Assembly (NCBI RefSeq): GCF_050589605.1
Contig: NZ_JBNGOO010000004.1
DNA: 64,000 bases
Origin: Granulosicoccus sp947495035
GTDB lineage: Bacteria > Pseudomonadota > Gammaproteobacteria > Granulosicoccales > Granulosicoccaceae
Strand: one strand, 5' to 3'
Position numbers and translations under genes: made by a program. Each line of letters starts with the position of its first letter. Position 1 is the first letter of the stretch. Below are positions 52,076 through 60,923 of this stretch, one piece after another. The notes under the pieces were generated by a model, which did no database searches, was not told the origin of the DNA, and saw nothing but the letters and a program-made list of their open reading frames with translations.

Positions 52076-52894
52076 ATGAGTCTTGTCTGCATTGTCACCG
52101 CCCTGCCAGCCGAATCCCGGGTCTTCATCGACGCACTGAAGCTGCGTCATGTTGCGCTGCGCGGAATGCGTCTGTATGCCGGCGAGCACTATCTGCTTCT
52201 GCAGACCGGCATCGGCAAACTCAATGCGGCGGCGGCCACGGCCGCACTGTTGCAGACACGTCCGGATATCTCGGCGGTGATCAATGCCGGCATCGCCGGC
52301 AGCGCTGCCGAGGTGGGATCGGTGCATCTGGCTCACCACGTGCTGGACGTTGCCAGCGGCAGGCAATGGTATCCGCATCTGCCACCGCAACGACACGTGG
52401 CGCAGCTGCCCACAGCCAGCGTGCACAGCGTCGACAAACCCGTCAGCACCTATACCAGTGGTGTGCTCTTCGACATGGAAGCTGCAGGCATCCTGACGGC
52501 AGCCTGCACGTATCTGTCCACTGACGCGGTACAGGCCGTGAAGGTGGTATCGGACAATGCCGAGCAGGGACTGGATGCCATCACGCCGGCGCTGGCTACC
52601 CGTCTGATGCAGGCCTGCCTGCCCGTCGTACAACAACTGAGCGACTGGCATCGTGCAAGCCTGCAGCCTGGCGCTGCAGACAGCACGCTCGAGCAATGTC
52701 ACCAGGACATCACAGCGGTTGTTCGTCACAGTGTCAATGATGCCCATCAGCTGCGACGTCTGCTGCAACAGTACCAGAGTCTGACCGGTCAGACTCCTGA
52801 CACAGCGATGCTGCAACAGCTGTCCACTGCCCGCGGCATCCGCAACCAACTGCAGGACGCCGTCACGGCAGCACCCTTGCACTACGAAGCCTGA
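52076..52894 (+). CDS. Nucleoside phosphorylase-superfamily protein (nucleosidase-like)
   Basis: A 272-residue protein. The N-terminal 185 residues match the PNP/UDP/MTAN fold: VCIVTALPAESRVF, LQTGIGKLNAAAAT, AVINAGIAGSA, and the purine-site FDMEAAGILTAA. The last 80 residues are helical (RHSVNDAHQLRRLLQQYQSL) and do not belong to the core. It lies seven bases before the spore-photoproduct-lyase-like gene. It may cleave an N-glycosidic bond in a nucleoside or damaged base context, but the substrate is unknown. Start ATG 52076. Confidence 0.82.
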   Translation: MSLVCIVTALPAESRVFIDALKLRHVALRGMRLYAGEHYLLLQTGIGKLNAAAATAALLQTRPDISAVINAGIAGSAAEVGSVHLAHHVLDVASGRQWYPHLPPQRHVAQLPTASVHSVDKPVSTYTSGVLFDMEAAGILTAACTYLSTDAVQAVKVVSDNAEQGLDAITPALATRLMQACLPVVQQLSDWHRASLQPGAADSTLEQCHQDITAVVRHSVNDAHQLRRLLQQYQSLTGQTPDTAMLQQLSTARGIRNQLQDAVTAAPLHYEA

Positions 52895-52901
52895 AGCTGC
52901 C

Positions 52902-53885
52902 ATGGATACGGTCTACATCGAGCGGGAAGTGCAATCGCATCCTCGCACACTGCGAATCTGTCAGCGCTACCCGAACGCCCGGCACATCCTCATCGACCGG
53001 CATGGCGATGTGTTCAACGCGCGCTCGCAGGATTTCCGACGACAGAAGTCCAACCCCGCCCTGATTCTCGCCTACAAGGCCGGTCGACGCGTGCATGCCA
53101 CCCCACCGGGCTACCATATCGGTGGGCGTCACAACTACTATTTCTCGCACATGCTCAACTGCGTGTACGACTGCCGCTACTGCTTTCTGCAGGGCATGTA
53201 TCAGTCGGCCAATCACGTGGTCTATGTCAACAGTGAAGACTTCATGCGTGACATCAGCGAGACCGCCGCGCAGCACGATACCGACAGCTGGTTCTTTTCC
53301 GGCTATGACTGCGACTCACTGGCACTCGACCCGGTCACACGTTTTGTCGATGATTGCCTGGACCACTTCGAACACCTGCCGCAGGCCTGGCTGGAACTGC
53401 GCACCAAGAGTACACAGATTCGGCCACTGCTTGCCCGTCCTGCCCTGCCCAATGTCGTGGTCGCCTACAGTCTCTCCCCTCAGGCCATCGTGGCCGCCGA
53501 AGAACACGGCACGCCGTCGCTGGCGAAGCGGCTCGACGCTCTGCAACGCTTGCAGGCTCACGGTTGGAAGATCGGGCTGCGCTTCGATCCGCTGCTGTAT
53601 GCCGACAACTTCGAGGCACTCTACGGCGAACTGTTCGATACCGTCTTCGCCTCACTCGACATTGCTGCTGTGCACTCGGTCAGCCTGGGTGTTTTCCGTT
53701 TGCCCAAGGGTTTTCACAAGAAGCTGCTGCGGCTCTACCCCAAGGCAAGACTGCTGGCCGCCCCCATCGAAGCACGAGAGGGCATGATGACTTACCCGGA
53801 AGAGGTTGAAAACCGGATGCGCAGCTTCTGCCAGTCACGACTCGACAGGGCCGTTCGACAGGACCAGTTCTTTCCCTGCAGCTGA
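52902..53885 (+). CDS. Spore photoproduct lyase-family radical SAM protein
   Basis: A 327-residue radical SAM enzyme. The iron-sulfur cysteines are in CVYDCRYCFLQ (Cys87, Cys91, Cys94). Cys137 (FSGYDCDSLALD) lies 43 residues after the third ligand, the same distance as the hydrogen-donor Cys141 from Cys98 in B. subtilis SplB. The N-terminal YPNARHILIDRHGD and later VVAYSLSP also fit the family. SplB repairs spore photoproduct thymine dimers. This organism shows no sign of sporulation, so the true lesion or substrate is open. The nucleosidase-like gene lies directly upstream. Confidence 0.88.
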   Translation: MDTVYIEREVQSHPRTLRICQRYPNARHILIDRHGDVFNARSQDFRRQKSNPALILAYKAGRRVHATPPGYHIGGRHNYYFSHMLNCVYDCRYCFLQGMYQSANHVVYVNSEDFMRDISETAAQHDTDSWFFSGYDCDSLALDPVTRFVDDCLDHFEHLPQAWLELRTKSTQIRPLLARPALPNVVVAYSLSPQAIVAAEEHGTPSLAKRLDALQRLQAHGWKIGLRFDPLLYADNFEALYGELFDTVFASLDIAAVHSVSLGVFRLPKGFHKKLLRLYPKARLLAAPIEAREGMMTYPEEVENRMRSFCQSRLDRAVRQDQFFPCS

Positions 53886-54011
53886 TGACCGGAACCTTCT
53901 ATCAGATGATCAGCCGGAACAGGGGAACCCGCATGAAACAGCGATGGCCTCGACCGCAGGAATGCCGCCGCAGATCACCATCATCCTGCCATCAAACCGA
54001 GTCTGCACCAC

Positions 54012-54716
54012 ATGAATGACAAGGGCTACCTGTTGGTCACCGGCGGCAGCCGCGGCATCGGACGTGCCTGCTGCGAGGCTCTGGGTGACGCAGGCTACCG
54101 GACCCTCTCTCTGTCGAGAACGGCACCGACCACACCGCTGAGCACTGATACCCATGTCAGCATCGATCTGTCCGACCTGGAGCACACCGCGACACTGCTC
54201 GGGACCCTGCTGAAGGAGCACGACATCACGGGTCTGATCTGCAATGCCGGTCGTGGTGACATCGGCTCTCTGGAGAATTTCTCGGCGCAACAGATCCAGC
54301 AGAGCATCACCTTCAACCTCATCAGCCCGCTGTGCATTGCACGCCTCTGCCTGCCGACACTGCGCCGGAAGCAGCGCAGCAACATTGTCTTTGTCGGCTC
54401 CACCAGCGCGCTGCAGGGGGCTCGTTACGGCAGTGTCTATAGTGCAGCGAAATTCGGCCTGCGCGGGGTTGCACAATCGCTGGCTCATGAAGTGGCCAAT
54501 GCCAATTGTCACGTCGGCATTGTCCAGCCCGGTATGGTGCGTACCGGGTTCTTCGACGAACTCGATTTCGAACCCGGCCCGGATGCAGCCCATGCACTGC
54601 ACGATGACGATGTCGCACGGGCCGTGCTGAGCATGGTGAGCTCACCGGATCACGCCGTCGTCAGCGAACTCATCGTACAGCCCCGTCAACACGTGGTACA
54701 GAAGCGCAAACGCTGA
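54012..54716 (+). CDS. Short-chain dehydrogenase/reductase
   Basis: A 234-residue Rossmann-fold oxidoreductase. It has the cofactor motif TGGSRGIG, NAG (CNAGRG), the Ser of VGSTSALQG and the active-site YSAAK. NAD or NADP preference and substrate are not clear; Ser-Arg after the Gly motif hints at NADP. It lies 126 bases after the SPL-like gene on the same strand and could be in the same transcript. Confidence 0.9.
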   Translation: MNDKGYLLVTGGSRGIGRACCEALGDAGYRTLSLSRTAPTTPLSTDTHVSIDLSDLEHTATLLGTLLKEHDITGLICNAGRGDIGSLENFSAQQIQQSITFNLISPLCIARLCLPTLRRKQRSNIVFVGSTSALQGARYGSVYSAAKFGLRGVAQSLAHEVANANCHVGIVQPGMVRTGFFDELDFEPGPDAAHALHDDDVARAVLSMVSSPDHAVVSELIVQPRQHVVQKRKR

Positions 54717-55060
54717 TCTGTCCGGGCGTGCGTCAATCTGCAAGTCCGTCAGGCTGAACTGTTTCACACCCTGCAATTGTTTCAACAGTGTGAACTTGAG
54801 GCCGAGGCTACTTACTTGTAATCTACCTCGTCCCCAGCGTAAACCCCTGTATTCATGGGGGCTTTGGCCAGTTTTGTGACTTGCGCCAGCTGTCCGGACA
54901 AAGAATGTTTCCAACGATTCATTGAAAGAATTGTCTGTATACGTCAGCTTGTAACATCCGAGCACAGCACTGATTGCCAATGCTCACTGGGCCGTGACGT
55001 ACCCGACAGATTCGTCGGGATGCGGTCATTCGCCGAGTCACCACAGAGACCTCTATATAA
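54717..55060. other. Leader region of the beta-glucan synthase gene
   Basis: These 344 bases before the GTG start hold one short hairpin (TTCACAC 54763-54769 with GTGTGAA 54788-54794) after the SDR gene. No clear promoter, operator or riboswitch is seen. The region is more AT-rich near 54900-54960, where a promoter might lie. Confidence 0.4.
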
Positions 55061-57703
55061 GTGTTCAAGATCGACCGTGCATCATGGATTATCATCGGCC
55101 TTGTCGGCACACTTCTGCTGACGATGTGGGCGGTATTCAACCGTCCTGATCAAGCGCCACCCTGGCCAGAAACCATCAATGGTGTGTCGTTTTCACCATT
55201 TCGTGCCGGCCAGTCACCGCAGAGAACCGACTATCCGAACGACGAGGAAATCACTCGTGACCTGGCGCTGTTGTCGGACCGGGTGCGCAGCGTTCGCACC
55301 TATTCCATGGAAGAGACACTGAGCAGCATTCCTCGTCTGGCCTCCCCGCTGGGCATGAAGGTCATGGCCGGTCTATGGATTTCCGCCGACATCGATCGCA
55401 ACTGGAAGGAAATTGCAACTCTGCGCAAGGTTCTGGCGGAAGGTACCGGCAATATAAGCGGCATCGTTGTCGGTAACGAGGTGCTGCTGCGCAACGAGAT
55501 CACCGCGCGACAACTTGCCAGTTATGTGGATATCGTCAAGTCCATGGCCGGCGATATCCCAGTGACCGTGGCCGAGACCTGGGACGTCTGGATGAAGACC
55601 CCTGAACTGACCCGACATGTCGATTTCATCACAGCTCACGTACTGCCCTACTGGGAAGGCATACCGGCAAGCATTGCCCATACCTATGTATTCGAGCGCT
55701 ATGACGGCCTGCGGCAGAGCTTTCCCGGCAAACCGCTGGTGCTGGGTGAGGTCGGCTGGCCCAGTGAAGGTCGCCAGCGCGGCGGCGCCATTCCATCCCT
55801 GCCCAATCAGGCCAAGTTCCTGCGCAAGTTCCTGCAGCAGGCAGATGCCCGGGGAGCAGACTACTTCGTGCTCGAGGCCTTCGATCAGATCTGGAAAACC
55901 GATGAAGGTGCGGTCGGACGCTACTGGGGAATATTCAATGCCCAGCGAGAACCGAAGTTCTCTTTCGCCGACCCGGTTCGCCCTGTTCCCGAGTGGCGCG
56001 CCATAGCCGGATTCTCTCTGGCATTCACCATTCTGCTGCTGGCCCTGCTGTTGCGGGACAGCCGCGGACTGGTTCACGGTGGCCGCGGTTTTCTGGTGCT
56101 GGTCTCGTATGCCATCTCCTTTGCCGTGGTCTGGATGGTCTACGATTATTCCCAGAAATACATGACCTGGGAACAGGTCATCGTGGGCGTCGGCCTGCTG
56201 CTGGCCGCCTTCTGCATCACCATCGTTCTATTGGCCGAGGCTCATGAATGGGCGGAATCCATCTGGAATCGCCGACACAATCTGCAGCGCTTCAAGACAG
56301 ATGAGGTAGCCGGTCCCTCGCCCAAGGTCTCGGTTCATGTGCCGATTCACAACGAACCGCCCGACATGGTCATCGAGACTCTGGCGGCGCTGCGCAACCT
56401 GAACTACGACAACTACGAAGTCGTGGTGGTTGACAACAACACCAAGGATCCCGACTGCTGGATGCCGGTGCAGCAGTGGTGCGAGCGACAGGAAGGCAAT
56501 TTCCATTTTCACCATGTCGACCCTCTGGACGGCTTCAAGGCCGGCGCGCTGAACTACGCAATGCGCCACACGGCCGACGATGCGGAACTGATCGCCGTCA
56601 TCGACAGCGACTACGTCGTTCATCCTGACTGGCTGAAGGATTGTGCAACCGCTTTCGACGACAAGGAAATCGCGATTGTGCAGGCCCCTCAGGATTACCG
56701 CGATGCCGGCGACAGCCTCTTCAAGTCCATGATCTATGCGGAGTATGCCGGCTTCTTCGGCATCGGCATGGTCAACCGGGATGCACGCAACGCCATCATC
56801 CAGCACGGCACCATGACCATCGTTCGCCGCAGCGTACTGCAAGGCGTGAATGGCTGGTCCGAATGGTGTATCACCGAAGATGCCGAACTGGGACTGCGTA
56901 TCCTCGAGGAAGGCCATCGCACGGCATATGTTCCGCGCTCCTATGGCCGCGGTGTCATGCCCGACAATTTCCTCGACTACAAGAAGCAGCGCTTTCGCTG
57001 GGCCTATGGCTCGGTACTGATCCTGCGTCACCACATGCGCTACTTCCTGTCGCTGTCACGCTCGAAACTCACCTCCGGTCAGCGCTATCACTTCGTTGCC
57101 GGCTGGCTGCCCTGGATGGCGGATGGACTGTGCCTGTTCTTCAACATCGTGGCTCTGGCCTATTCGGTTCTGATGGTCATGTTCCCCTATGTCTTCAATC
57201 CGCCTGAAGTCATCATGAGCCTGCTGCCAATCGGATTCTTCGTGTTCAAGCTGTCCAAGATGATGGTGCTGTACCGATGGCGTCTGCGAGCGAGCATCAT
57301 GCAGAGTCTGGGCGCCGGTCTGGCCGGGCTCTCCGTCTCGCATACCATTGCCCGCGCCATGCTGGCTGGCCTGCACGACACGGGTATCGGTTTTTTCCGG
57401 ACACCGAAGCTGGCGGAAGGCCACTCGGTCTGGCAGGCCATTCTCGATGTGCGTGAAGAAGCCCTGATCGGTCTTGCCCTGATTCTGGCCGCAGTGACCA
57501 TCGGTGCCCGAGATGATGCCTATCTCAATGACACGAAACTCTGGATTGCCCTGTTGCTGATCCAGAGCGTGCCCTATATCTCTGCGGTCGCCATGTCGCT
57601 GATCAGTACCTTCGAGAAATTGCCGACCCGGCTGTTCAATGACAAACCGGAAGACTCTCTGCTGGGTCGCCTGCCGGAAGCTCTGGTCAAGGCCGAGCGC
57701 TAG
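55061..57703 (+). CDS. ndvB: GH17-GT2 fusion: NdvB-like beta-1,3-glucan synthase
   Basis: An 880-residue membrane protein. After one helix (about 8-26) comes a periplasmic GH17-type domain (about 35-310) with acid/base Glu140 in VVGNEVLLRNE and nucleophile Glu230 in LGEVGWPSEG. Further helices lead to a cytoplasmic GT2 domain (about 425-660) with DSD (515-517), TED (605-607) and QRFRW (643-647), the processive-synthase signature, and then a helix bundle to the C terminus. Proteins of this layout (NdvB of Pseudomonas, Bradyrhizobium) polymerise glucose from UDP-glucose into beta-1,3-glucan and rearrange it with the GH17 part, forming periplasmic or cyclic glucans. The start is GTG 55061. The phosphoglycerol transferase gene follows after eight bases. 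Confidence 0.87.
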   Translation: MFKIDRASWIIIGLVGTLLLTMWAVFNRPDQAPPWPETINGVSFSPFRAGQSPQRTDYPNDEEITRDLALLSDRVRSVRTYSMEETLSSIPRLASPLGMKVMAGLWISADIDRNWKEIATLRKVLAEGTGNISGIVVGNEVLLRNEITARQLASYVDIVKSMAGDIPVTVAETWDVWMKTPELTRHVDFITAHVLPYWEGIPASIAHTYVFERYDGLRQSFPGKPLVLGEVGWPSEGRQRGGAIPSLPNQAKFLRKFLQQADARGADYFVLEAFDQIWKTDEGAVGRYWGIFNAQREPKFSFADPVRPVPEWRAIAGFSLAFTILLLALLLRDSRGLVHGGRGFLVLVSYAISFAVVWMVYDYSQKYMTWEQVIVGVGLLLAAFCITIVLLAEAHEWAESIWNRRHNLQRFKTDEVAGPSPKVSVHVPIHNEPPDMVIETLAALRNLNYDNYEVVVVDNNTKDPDCWMPVQQWCERQEGNFHFHHVDPLDGFKAGALNYAMRHTADDAELIAVIDSDYVVHPDWLKDCATAFDDKEIAIVQAPQDYRDAGDSLFKSMIYAEYAGFFGIGMVNRDARNAIIQHGTMTIVRRSVLQGVNGWSEWCITEDAELGLRILEEGHRTAYVPRSYGRGVMPDNFLDYKKQRFRWAYGSVLILRHHMRYFLSLSRSKLTSGQRYHFVAGWLPWMADGLCLFFNIVALAYSVLMVMFPYVFNPPEVIMSLLPIGFFVFKLSKMMVLYRWRLRASIMQSLGAGLAGLSVSHTIARAMLAGLHDTGIGFFRTPKLAEGHSVWQAILDVREEALIGLALILAAVTIGARDDAYLNDTKLWIALLLIQSVPYISAVAMSLISTFEKLPTRLFNDKPEDSLLGRLPEALVKAER

Positions 57704-57711
57704 GACAGGAC

Positions 57712-59634
57712 ATGCAGCACATGGAAAGTCATGACCAACCGGCGGCGGGCGACAATCCCGCAGCCGGTCTGCCTGGAATCACCCGGGGTCGCAGACTGCG
57801 CTCACTGTCGACGCAACTGCTATCGCTCGCCCTGTTCACTCTGCTGATTACCATCGGCTGTCGCCTGGCGCTGGAAACCCTGTTCGGTCTGGAGCTGTAC
57901 GCCGATTTCTGGCTACGCGACTACCTGGGCAATCTGGTCGTTGCCCTGCTTGCGTTTGCGCTGGTGCAATCGCGCGGCAGAGCCATGTTGCTGACTGCCG
58001 TGCTGGTCATCGGTTTCCAGATGGCCAATGGCGGCAAGCTGTCGGTACTCGGCACACCGGTAAGCCCGGATGATCTGATGAACATCCAGAATCTGTTCTA
58101 TCTGACTGAAGGCTGGCGTCGCGTGGTGTTGATGCTGATCGCGGCCCTGCCCCTGATTGCCCTGGTGGCACTGACGCCCTGGCGACGTAAATCCACCTGG
58201 GGCGTGGTAGCCACACTGGCAATGACGGCGCTGCTGATCAATCATTTCAGCGAACCCCTGCGAGTTCAGCTGGACAGTCGCTTCGGCAACTCGGTGTGGA
58301 ATCAACCGGCCAATTTCAAGAATCGCGGACTGGCCCTGCATATCGCCCAGGAATCTGTCAGGACGCTGGCCAAGGTAGGCAAACACCCTGACCGGGCTGC
58401 GGTTCTGGCAGCCACCCAGTCACTGGACGGCTCGACGGCCCTGTTGCCCATGCCCGGCGCGTCCACACCGCTTGCCGCCAGCACCACGCCTGCCAGTCCG
58501 CAGCGCAATGTGCATGTGATGGTGCTCGAATCCTTCTTCGATCCGGTGACACTCGGCCCCGAGTGGGTGCCCGAGGATCCGTTTCCCGAAGACTTTCGCC
58601 AGCTGTGGGCCGAGACCGGAAACAGTCATGCCCTGTCACCCGTATTCGGGGGCTACACCGCCAATGCCGAGTTCGAGACACTCTGCGGCTTTCCGGTGAC
58701 TGAAAACGCGGTGTTCTTCGAAGGCTGGCTGCGTCGCAAGGTGCCGTGCCTGCCAGCGGTTCTGGCCGACGCCGGTTACCAGACCATGGCTTCCCATCCC
58801 AATGTACCCGGCTTCTGGAACCGGACTCTGGCCTACAATCTGGTTGGCTTCGACACCTATCTGAGCAAGGAGAGTTTCAACCTGGAAGACTCGGTGGAAG
58901 GTCTGCTGCTCGATCACAGCTTCTACGAACAGGCCTTCGACAAGGTCGCGCAGCTGGACCGGAATCGTCCGGTCTTCAACTACATGCTGACCTACCACGG
59001 GCATTTGCCCTATCCCTCCAGTGACAACTACCCGGATCAGGTGAAACCCGGCAAAGAGTCGGTGCTGCTGAACGGCTATCTGAACCAGATGTGGTACAAG
59101 TCACGCGATCTGATGGATCGCCTCGAAACGCTCAAGACCGAGGATCCGGATGGGCTGATCGTGATCTTCGGCGACCACCTGCCCTTTCTCGGTCCCAACT
59201 ATGGCGTCTACACCGAAGCCCTGGGCCTGCCGGCCGACCGCGCCGACTTCACGGGCGACATGCTGGAATACCTTGTCAGCACACCGCTGATCGTGATCGA
59301 TGGTCGGAATGGCCCGTTGAAGCTGGGCAAGCTGCCACTGTATCGGCTACCTGCCCTGATTCTCGAGAAGCTGGGGCTGGAAGATGATGCCGGCATACTG
59401 GCGTGGTCACGGAATCCCGACGAACAGATCATCAGGCCGGTCTATGGCATGCATATCGACATGCAGGCTGATGTTGTCACGGCCTGTCCCGACGGTGCCA
59501 ATGCACCGGCCAGTTGCGAGGCATCGGCAGGATGGCTGGCGCGCACTCGCCTGCTGATACAGGATCTCTTCTCGGGCAAGCAGTACAGCCTGAGCAAACT
59601 GCAGGCCAGCAGCTCCGACAGGGTCGACGGCTGA
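57712..59634 (+). CDS. LtaS/OpgB-family phosphoglycerol transferase-like protein
   Basis: A 640-residue protein. About five N-terminal helices (residues 33-205) precede an alkaline-phosphatase-fold (sulfatase) domain (about 260-560). The nucleophile is Thr316 in GGYTANAEFETL. Metal-site motifs include LESFFDP, TYHGHLPYP and FGDHLPFLGP. These match lipoteichoic acid synthase and OpgB/MdoB relatives, which move phosphoglycerol from phosphatidylglycerol to a glycan outside the inner membrane. Tight coupling to the beta-glucan synthase suggests that it decorates that glucan. An AGGA lies six bases before the start. Confidence 0.85.
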   Translation: MQHMESHDQPAAGDNPAAGLPGITRGRRLRSLSTQLLSLALFTLLITIGCRLALETLFGLELYADFWLRDYLGNLVVALLAFALVQSRGRAMLLTAVLVIGFQMANGGKLSVLGTPVSPDDLMNIQNLFYLTEGWRRVVLMLIAALPLIALVALTPWRRKSTWGVVATLAMTALLINHFSEPLRVQLDSRFGNSVWNQPANFKNRGLALHIAQESVRTLAKVGKHPDRAAVLAATQSLDGSTALLPMPGASTPLAASTTPASPQRNVHVMVLESFFDPVTLGPEWVPEDPFPEDFRQLWAETGNSHALSPVFGGYTANAEFETLCGFPVTENAVFFEGWLRRKVPCLPAVLADAGYQTMASHPNVPGFWNRTLAYNLVGFDTYLSKESFNLEDSVEGLLLDHSFYEQAFDKVAQLDRNRPVFNYMLTYHGHLPYPSSDNYPDQVKPGKESVLLNGYLNQMWYKSRDLMDRLETLKTEDPDGLIVIFGDHLPFLGPNYGVYTEALGLPADRADFTGDMLEYLVSTPLIVIDGRNGPLKLGKLPLYRLPALILEKLGLEDDAGILAWSRNPDEQIIRPVYGMHIDMQADVVTACPDGANAPASCEASAGWLARTRLLIQDLFSGKQYSLSKLQASSSDRVDG

Positions 59635-59722
59635 ATCCTGGCGACACGCTCCGGCTCCTGCCTCGGCACGAGTCGAAGCGCCCTCCCGCAGTACGAACCA
59701 AGGGGCTACGGGCAGTGCCGAC

Positions 59723-60784
59723 TCACTGCTCGTCCTGGCTCTCGTGTGCCAGCAGACGTTGCTTGCGCTCGACTCCCCAGCGATACCCGGTGATGCTGCC
59801 ATCGGCACCCACCACCCGATGGCAGGGCACCAGCACCGCCACCGGATTGGCTCCACAGGCTCGAGCAACGGCACGCGCAGCGGTAGGTCGACCGATCCTT
59901 GCAGCCAGCTGGGAGTAGCTTTCGGTACTGCCCGGGGCAATCTGCCGCAATGCAGCCCAGACCTTCTCCTGAAAGGCTGTTCCCTGAACATCCAGCGGCA
60001 GTGTGGCGGCCAGTGAGGGATTCTCGATACCGGCAATCACCTGATCCACCAGTTGCTTCAGTGCCTGCCGATTGTGTATCAGCGTGGCCCGACGGAAACG
60101 TTCGGCCAGATCCTGTTGCATCTGCCGCTGCCGGGTACCGAACAGGATGCTGCAGATGCCATGCTCCGTGGTGGCCACCACGATCTTGCCGAAACGACTG
60201 TTCCCGAAGGCATACTGAATGCTCATGCCCTCTCCCTGACGCTGATAGGATCTGGCGCTCATGCCCAGGCGGCTGGCCCCATCGGCGTAATAGGCCGAGG
60301 AGCTGTCATAACCGGCATCCAGCAGGGCTCGGGTTACCGAAGGCTCACTGCTCAATGCCTTGTCCAGATTACGCGCCCGAACAGCCTTGACGTACTGCTT
60401 GGGGCCAATACCCAGAAACTGCTGAAAGAGCTTCTGCAGGTGATAGCGGCTGATGCCCAGATGCTCGGCCAGGCTGGCGACCCTGACAGGCTCCGTCGAG
60501 GAGGAAATCCATTCGCAGGCCTGCTCGACCAGCTGACGCTGGCGCTCCCGCAAGGGCGGCTGGTCGGAATGACAGCGCTGACAGGCTCGCATGCCATCCT
60601 GCCGAGCCTCCTCCCGGCTGCGGTAGAAGCGTGTGTGCTCACGCCTGGCCTCGCGCGACGGACAGGACGGATAGCAGTAGATGCCGGTTGTGGTAACCCC
60701 GTAGAGAAAACACGCATCCGCGGCCGCATCACGTCTCTGTACCGCCTCCCATTTCAGCTGCTCACTGTCGAATTCGGGATTCAT
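59723..60784 (-). CDS. ada: Ada: methylated-DNA repair methyltransferase and regulator
   Basis: A 353-residue protein that removes methyl groups from phosphotriesters and O6-methylguanine and then activates the adaptive response. The zinc cysteines Cys37, Cys41, Cys68 and Cys71 and the AraC-type helix-turn-helix (about 95-175) are at the expected places. The C-terminal methyltransferase has PCHRV with acceptor Cys321, the same number as in E. coli Ada. No alkB lies next to it. It is oriented towards the phosphoglycerol transferase gene. Confidence 0.95.
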   Translation of the reverse strand: MNPEFDSEQLKWEAVQRRDAAADACFLYGVTTTGIYCYPSCPSREARREHTRFYRSREEARQDGMRACQRCHSDQPPLRERQRQLVEQACEWISSSTEPVRVASLAEHLGISRYHLQKLFQQFLGIGPKQYVKAVRARNLDKALSSEPSVTRALLDAGYDSSSAYYADGASRLGMSARSYQRQGEGMSIQYAFGNSRFGKIVVATTEHGICSILFGTRQRQMQQDLAERFRRATLIHNRQALKQLVDQVIAGIENPSLAATLPLDVQGTAFQEKVWAALRQIAPGSTESYSQLAARIGRPTAARAVARACGANPVAVLVPCHRVVGADGSITGYRWGVERKQRLLAHESQDEQ

Positions 60785-60923
60785 GGTTCTGTTCCCCTGC
60801 TCTGGCTCCGAGTATCGTTGAACCCAGACTAGTATTCCAGCACCGTGACGTCTTCTGAAAATGTGTTTTCAAATCACCTGTCAGGCGGCTTCACGAACGG
60901 CAATGCCCGCAAGGCTGTACCCA

